Assembly (NCBI GenBank): GCA_035459025.1
Contig: DATHYT010000034.1
Location: 1 to 64,000 of the forward strand
Reading direction: 5' to 3'
DNA length: 64,000 nt
From: JAABQT01 sp035459025
Lineage (GTDB): Bacteria; Pseudomonadota; Gammaproteobacteria; Burkholderiales; SG8-39
Positions within the stretch are counted from its first letter, which is position 1, and each line of letters starts with the position of its first letter. A model generated the notes under the pieces. It was not told the origin of the DNA, did no database searches, and was given only the letters and a program-made list of their open reading frames with translations. Positions 59,769 through 64,000 of the stretch are shown in pieces. The position numbers and the translations under genes are program-made.

Positions 59769-60953
59769 ATGTTTGAGCTGAGCGACACCCAGAAGGCCCT
59801 GCAGCAAAGCGCGCGCGACCTGGCGAAAAGGAAGTTCGCGCCGCGCGCCGCCGAGATCGACCGCCGCGAAGAATACCCGTGGCACAACGTCGAGCTGCTG
59901 ACGCAGGCCGGCTTCATGGGCATGACCATTCCCCAGGAGTACGGCGGCCAGGGGCTGGGCTACCTGGAGGCGGTGCTGGTGATCGAGGAAATGGCGCGGG
60001 TCTGCGGCGTCACGGGCCGCATCGTCGTCGAGGCCAACATGGGGGCCATCGGCGCCATCATGAAGTACGGCACGCAGGCGCAAAAGACGCTGGCCGCGAA
60101 GCTGGTGCTGGCCGGGGACAAGCCGGCGATCTGCATCACCGAACCCGAGGCGGGCAGCGCGGCGACGCAGATGAGCACACGGGCCGATCGCAAGGGCGGG
60201 CGCTACGTGCTGAACGGCCGCAAGCACTGGATCACCGGAGGCGGCGTCTCCAAGCTGCATCTGATCTTCGCGCGGGTGTTCGAGAACGGCGTGGAGCAGG
60301 GCATCGGCGGGTTCATTGCCGTGCGCGGCGAGGCCAGGGGCCTCGTCGTCGGCCGGCGCGAGCCGGCGATGGGCCTGCGCGGCATCCCGGAGTGCGAGAT
60401 CCTGTTCGAGGACCTGGAGATACCGCTGGAGATGATGCTGGTGCCCCCCGAGGGAATCCGGCGTGGCTTCGCAGGACTGATGAACGCCTACAACGGCCAG
60501 CGCGTCGGCGCCGCCACGGTGGCGCTCGGCATCGCCGCCGGGGCCTACGAGCTGGCGCTCGAGTATGCGCAGACGCGCAAGCAGTTCGACCGACCGATCT
60601 GCGAGTTTCAGGGCCTGCAGTGGATTCTGGTCGACATGCACACGCAGCTGGCCGCCGCGCGTCTGCTGATCCACAAGGCCGCGGCGGGATCCGGCGACGG
60701 CTTTCCCGACATGACCGAGGCCGCCCAGGCCAAGGTGTTCGCCGCCGACATGGCGATCAAGGTCACCAACGACGCCCTGCAGGTTTTCGGCGCGGCCGGC
60801 TATTCGCGCGAGCTGCCGCTCGAGCGCATGGTCCGGGATGCGCGCATGTTCACCATCGGCGGCGGCACGGCGCAGATCCTGCGCACCGTGATTGCCTCGC
60901 AGCTGCTCGGACGCAAGCTGCCGCAGACGCGCGACGGCTACAGGAATCTCTAG
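59769..60953 (+). CDS. Acyl-CoA dehydrogenase-fold protein, probable 3-sulfinopropanoyl-CoA desulfinase
   Basis: The 394-residue flavoprotein has a complete acyl-CoA dehydrogenase fold (ICITEPEAGSAATQM; WITGGGVSKLHLIFARVF; DALQVFGAAGYSRELP). The catalytic glutamate is missing from both usual places: G365 in IGGGTAQIL where EGT is typical, and Q244 in NGQR where isovaleryl-type enzymes have Glu. R84 (in TGRIVVE) and Q244 match, as I recall, the residues of 3-sulfinopropanoyl-CoA desulfinase (AcdDPN7), and many stretches feel near-identical to it. That enzyme releases sulfite to give propionyl-CoA. The gene starts 11 bases after tRNA-Arg without a ribosome binding site and converges on the TRAP permease. 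Confidence 0.75.
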   Translation: MFELSDTQKALQQSARDLAKRKFAPRAAEIDRREEYPWHNVELLTQAGFMGMTIPQEYGGQGLGYLEAVLVIEEMARVCGVTGRIVVEANMGAIGAIMKYGTQAQKTLAAKLVLAGDKPAICITEPEAGSAATQMSTRADRKGGRYVLNGRKHWITGGGVSKLHLIFARVFENGVEQGIGGFIAVRGEARGLVVGRREPAMGLRGIPECEILFEDLEIPLEMMLVPPEGIRRGFAGLMNAYNGQRVGAATVALGIAAGAYELALEYAQTRKQFDRPICEFQGLQWILVDMHTQLAAARLLIHKAAAGSGDGFPDMTEAAQAKVFAADMAIKVTNDALQVFGAAGYSRELPLERMVRDARMFTIGGGTAQILRTVIASQLLGRKLPQTRDGYRNL

Positions 60954-62920
60954 CTTGAAGGCACGGTTGCCCGCGCGCCCAGCCACGTAATCGCGGCGCC
61001 GGCCGCGGCGAGCGCCAACCCGGCGAGCGAAAGCTGCAGGTGGCTCAGGCCCAGTTCGCCGCCGCCGGGCATCGCCATGACCAGGCCGCCCGCGAGCATG
61101 AGCAGCCGCGCCGCCCAGCCGAGCGCGCTGCGCGCAACCGCGCCGATGCCCACCACGTAGCCTTCGAGCGCCGAGCCGATGAGCGCGATGCCGGCGATCG
61201 CCGTGCCGACCACGACGACGATCTCCCACGGCGTGCCGCGCAGGATGAGCGCCGGGTTGAGCACGAAGAAGAACGGCACGAAATACATCGCCGCGCCCAG
61301 GCGCACCGACTGCAGGCCGACCTGCATGGGCGGCGCCTTGGCGATGCCGGCGGCGACGAACGCGGCGAGCGCCACCGGCGGCGTGATGAACGACACCATG
61401 CCCCAGTACAGCATGAACAGGTGCACCGCCACCGGATCGAAGCCGGCGCCGACCAGCGGCGGCGCGAGCACGATGGCGAGGAAGATGTAGCACGCGGTGA
61501 TCGTCATGCCCATGCCGAAGATGAAGCTGGTGACTGCGCCCATCACCAGCAGCACGTAGATGTTGTTGCCGGCAAGGTAGACGAGGTCGTTGGCGAGCGT
61601 GCCGGCAAGGCCGGTGACCGAGAGCGCGCCGATGATGAGGCCCACGCCCGCGAGCAGCGCCGCGAGCTCGGAAAGCGCGCCGCCCACGCCTTCTAGCAGC
61701 GTGCGCAAACGCCTCCAGTCGAGCCGGTAGCGGCGCGAGAACTGGTTGATGACCAGGAGCAGCGCCGTGGCGTAGAACGGCGCGAGCGACTCTCGCTGCA
61801 GCACGAGCAACATGTAGACCAGCAGCGCGAACACGAACAGGTAGTGCCAGCCCTCGAGGAATGTCTGCCCGAGCGAGGGCAGCTCTGATCGCGGCAAGCC
61901 CTTCAAGCCGTTCTTCGCCGCGTAGCCGTCGATCTGCACGAACAGGGCGAAGTAGAAAAGCAGCGACGGCACCAGCGCGGCGACGGCGATGGCGACGTAG
62001 GGCAGGCCGAGGAACGACGCCATGACGAAAGCGGTGGCGCCCATCACCGGCGGCATGAGCACGCCGCCCGTGGAGGCGCAGGCCTCGACCCCGCCCGCGT
62101 AGGCCGGCCGGAAGCCGATGCGCTTCATCGCCGGGATCGTGACCACGCCGGTGGTGAGCACGTTGGAAACCACGCTCCCGGAGACCGAGCCCATCAGGCC
62201 GCTGGCGAAGATCGACACCTTGGCCGGGCCGCCGCGCACCGAGCCGAAGAGGGCGAATGCGAGGTTGTTGAAGAAATGCGCCGCGCCGGTGTATTGCAGC
62301 ACCGCGCCGAACATGACGAAGCCGATGACGAGCTCGCCGAAGGCGCGCGTCGGGATGCCGAGCGCACTCTCGCTGGAGGCGAAGTGAAATGACGCGGTCG
62401 AGGCAAGATCGCGCGGCAGCCCGGCGATCGGCCCCGGCATGTGCCCGGCGAACACCGGATACAGAGAGATCAGCGCCACGACCACGAACACGGCGTTGCC
62501 GCCGGCGCGCCGCGTCGCCTCGAGCAGCATCACCCAGCCGACGTAGGCGATCCAAACCGCCTGCGCCGGCGCCTTGTACTCCCATCCTTCCTCGACGATG
62601 CGCTGCGCGTGCAGCGCGAAATACGCGAACACGGCGAACGAGGTCGCAAACAGCAGCACGTCGTACCAGGGCACGGCATTGCGCCGCGCGTGCTTGCCCG
62701 CCGGCACCAGCAGAAACACGCTGCCCACGAGCAGCGCGCATAGCCAGTACAGATACGCGGTGTCGAGAAGCGTTTTGCCGACGAAGAAGCCGAGGTTGAG
62801 CAGCTGGTTGAGCGCAAGGCCGATCGCGCCCGAGACGAGGACGATGAGGACGACGCGCCACAGCGGCGCGAGCGAACGATAGCGTGCCTCGATCGGCGCC
62901 GCCTCGGCGGCGTCGGCCAT
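60950..62920 (-). CDS. TAXI-type TRAP transporter fused permease (DctQM)
   Basis: The 656-residue membrane protein has about 16-18 helices. The N-terminal part is DctQ-like and is fused to a DctM core (GSVSGSVVSNVLTTGVVTIP; CASTGGVLMPPVMGATAFV; MVSFITPPVALAAFVAAG). Fused permeases of this sort work with TAXI solute receptors, here the next gene upstream. The substrate is unknown. Its stop overlaps that of the desulfinase gene on the opposite strand. Confidence 0.92.
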   Translation of the reverse strand: MADAAEAAPIEARYRSLAPLWRVVLIVLVSGAIGLALNQLLNLGFFVGKTLLDTAYLYWLCALLVGSVFLLVPAGKHARRNAVPWYDVLLFATSFAVFAYFALHAQRIVEEGWEYKAPAQAVWIAYVGWVMLLEATRRAGGNAVFVVVALISLYPVFAGHMPGPIAGLPRDLASTASFHFASSESALGIPTRAFGELVIGFVMFGAVLQYTGAAHFFNNLAFALFGSVRGGPAKVSIFASGLMGSVSGSVVSNVLTTGVVTIPAMKRIGFRPAYAGGVEACASTGGVLMPPVMGATAFVMASFLGLPYVAIAVAALVPSLLFYFALFVQIDGYAAKNGLKGLPRSELPSLGQTFLEGWHYLFVFALLVYMLLVLQRESLAPFYATALLLVINQFSRRYRLDWRRLRTLLEGVGGALSELAALLAGVGLIIGALSVTGLAGTLANDLVYLAGNNIYVLLVMGAVTSFIFGMGMTITACYIFLAIVLAPPLVGAGFDPVAVHLFMLYWGMVSFITPPVALAAFVAAGIAKAPPMQVGLQSVRLGAAMYFVPFFFVLNPALILRGTPWEIVVVVGTAIAGIALIGSALEGYVVGIGAVARSALGWAARLLMLAGGLVMAMPGGGELGLSHLQLSLAGLALAAAGAAITWLGARATVPSS

Positions 62921-62934
62921 GGCGCTTGCCTAAC

Positions 62935-64000
62935 TCACCAGCTCGTCTGCACCGGGTCGAAGCCGGCCTTGGTCAGCGCCGCGGCGCGCCGCTTCTGCCA
63001 CGCTTCGACGAACGCCTTGTCGTCGGCGTACGAGCCCTTCTTCTGCTCGGCCCAGGCCGCCGTGAGCACCGTCTGGCGCTCGAGAAGCTTGTCGTTGTGC
63101 GCCTGCTCGGCGGCGCCCCACTTGCCCATTTCCTTCCAGAAGCGGATCGCGCCGTCGTGGAACGGGATCACCCAGGCGAAGTTCTGCCGGTCGACCGCCC
63201 AGCCGGCGTTGCCCGGCGCGGCGCCCTTGTACATGTCGTAGGTCTCGACCATCGCCTTGGTCATGTTGTAGACGAGATTCGCGTCCTGCGAGGCGTAGGT
63301 CATCAGGATCGGGTACGGATAGGTGGCCGATTCCGCGGGCTTGTCCTTCGACAGCTCCGCGCCCTCGGTGCCCATGAACGGGAAGAAGAACGGCGCCACC
63401 GCGTTCATGCGCGCCCAGCCTGCCTTGTCCTTGTGCGAAATGATCGGGTAGACGAGGCCGCGCGGCGACTTGGCGATCTGATAGGCCTTGCCCGAGATCG
63501 ACGAGGTGAAGGCGGCGTCGACCTGGTTGTTGATGATGCCGTCCATCGCTGCACCGAAGCCGCCGAACTCGACCTTGCGCACGTCGTCCCAGGTGAGGCC
63601 GGAGAAGGCGAGCATCGCGGTGATGTTCTGGTTGAGCGCCGGCGAGCCGATCACCCAGGCGACGCGCTTACCCTTCAGGTCCGCGATGGTGCGCACGCCC
63701 GCATCGCCCGCAGCGACCACGGTCAGCACCTGGTCGGAGGTGTTCAGCATCAGTCCGCGCACCGGCTGCGGGCCCCAGCTCGGCGCGCCGAACTCGAACA
63801 CGCCTTCCATGGCGAGGTAGGCTCCGCCCACTCCGTTGGCGGAGAATTGCACCTGACCCTCGCGAATCGGCAGGTTTCTCGACACGTCGTTCTTGCCCGG
63901 CAGCACCCTGAGGCTCACGTTGTACTTCTGCTTGAGCGCGTTGCCGATGGCGACGGCCTGGTTGTAGCCGCCCGAGCCGACGTCGTAGGCGCTCCAGGAA
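62935..64000 (-). CDS. TAXI family TRAP transporter solute receptor (partial, 5' end outside)
   Basis: About 354 residues are visible; the N-terminus and signal peptide lie beyond the right edge. The visible start YDVGSGGYNQAVAIGNALK belongs to the TAXI lobe-1 motif. The continuation (ADLKGKRVAWVIGSPALNQN; YKGAAPGNAGWAVDRQNF; WKEMGKWGAAEQAHND) fits the family. It binds the ligand in the periplasm for the fused permease, 14 bases downstream. TAXI ligands are mostly unidentified (glutamate or other carboxylates in a few cases). Confidence 0.92.
   Translation of the reverse strand, partial: SWSAYDVGSGGYNQAVAIGNALKQKYNVSLRVLPGKNDVSRNLPIREGQVQFSANGVGGAYLAMEGVFEFGAPSWGPQPVRGLMLNTSDQVLTVVAAGDAGVRTIADLKGKRVAWVIGSPALNQNITAMLAFSGLTWDDVRKVEFGGFGAAMDGIINNQVDAAFTSSISGKAYQIAKSPRGLVYPIISHKDKAGWARMNAVAPFFFPFMGTEGAELSKDKPAESATYPYPILMTYASQDANLVYNMTKAMVETYDMYKGAAPGNAGWAVDRQNFAWVIPFHDGAIRFWKEMGKWGAAEQAHNDKLLERQTVLTAAWAEQKKGSYADDKAFVEAWQKRRAAALTKAGFDPVQTSW

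Noticed and set aside
59700..62861. 1053-codon open frame on the minus strand
   Set aside because: It covers the TRAP permease in the wrong frame and the antisense of the desulfinase and tRNA; composition is low-complexity and it has no start context.
59681..64000. tRNA-associated genomic island
   Set aside because: No integrase, no visible repeat of the tRNA 3' end within the window, and no obvious change in base composition; the tRNA may simply be part of the operon.

Overview
The window is a dense, GC-rich stretch of bacterial chromosome. Genes cover almost all of it, many overlap by 1-20 bases, and GTG or TTG starts are common. Gene order and protein families point to a betaproteobacterium (Burkholderiales/Rhodocyclales-like). 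The markers are mreBCD-mrdA-rodA divergent from gatCAB, a secreted protein between gatA and gatB, thrB followed by a BPSS1780-type membrane protein and a giant DUF3683/FAD/Fe-S oxidoreductase, metX-metW, pilT-pilU divergent from yggS-proC-yggT, and gshB-EIIA-HPr-EI. The organism looks aerobic or facultative (ubiquinone genes, HemJ, cytochrome c5, glyoxylate shunt) and piliated (twitching ATPases). It takes up organic acids through two TRAP transporters of different classes. No phage, insertion-sequence transposase or CRISPR array is visible.

Layout. 1-2416: a Crp/Fnr regulator and small secreted proteins, with a near-identical 159-bp duplication that appears to truncate a TlpA-like thioredoxin; then a DUF4197 protein. 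2410-5391: a REP-like palindrome and a DctPQM TRAP operon. 5460-18030: polA and a divergent LOG protein, thrB, a membrane protein, the 1246-residue oxidoreductase, a PilZ-like protein and PhoBR. 18098-27117: DUF971, ubiE, a Tim44-like protein, ubiJ, ubiB, a sodium symporter, VanZ, a thioredoxin-like ferredoxin, a hydrolase, hemJ and rlmL. 27114-33023 (minus strand): hydrolases, small membrane and zinc-ribbon proteins, pilU and pilT. 33056-35102: yggS, proC, yggT. 35099-44916 (minus strand): a hydroxyacid dehydrogenase, aceK-aceA and the rod-shape operon. 45059-52764: gatCAB, pyrE, xth and an AmpG-like exporter. 52754-59633 (minus strand): metW and metX behind a riboswitch, a CaiB/BaiF CoA-transferase, a permease-less PTS, gshB and cytochrome c5. 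59681-64000: tRNA-Arg(CCG), an acyl-CoA-dehydrogenase-fold desulfinase, and a TAXI-type TRAP transporter that runs off the end.

The strongest discoveries are these. (1) A SAM-II riboswitch lies in front of metX with a complete transcription-attenuation platform: the aptamer's pseudoknot strand can instead form a perfect 9-bp antiterminator. (2) An acyl-CoA dehydrogenase homologue lacks the usual catalytic glutamate and carries the residues expected of 3-sulfinopropanoyl-CoA desulfinase. Its start codon lies 11 bases behind a tRNA gene. (3) Several predicted -10 boxes sit only 7-9 bases before an ATG, two of them built on the stop codon of the preceding gene, which implies leaderless transcripts. 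(4) A 24-bp perfect inverted repeat supplies the stop codons of two convergent genes. (5) A perfect 13-bp palindrome holds two back-to-back -10 boxes in front of pyrE. All functional statements come from reading the sequence and from family knowledge; no search was run.
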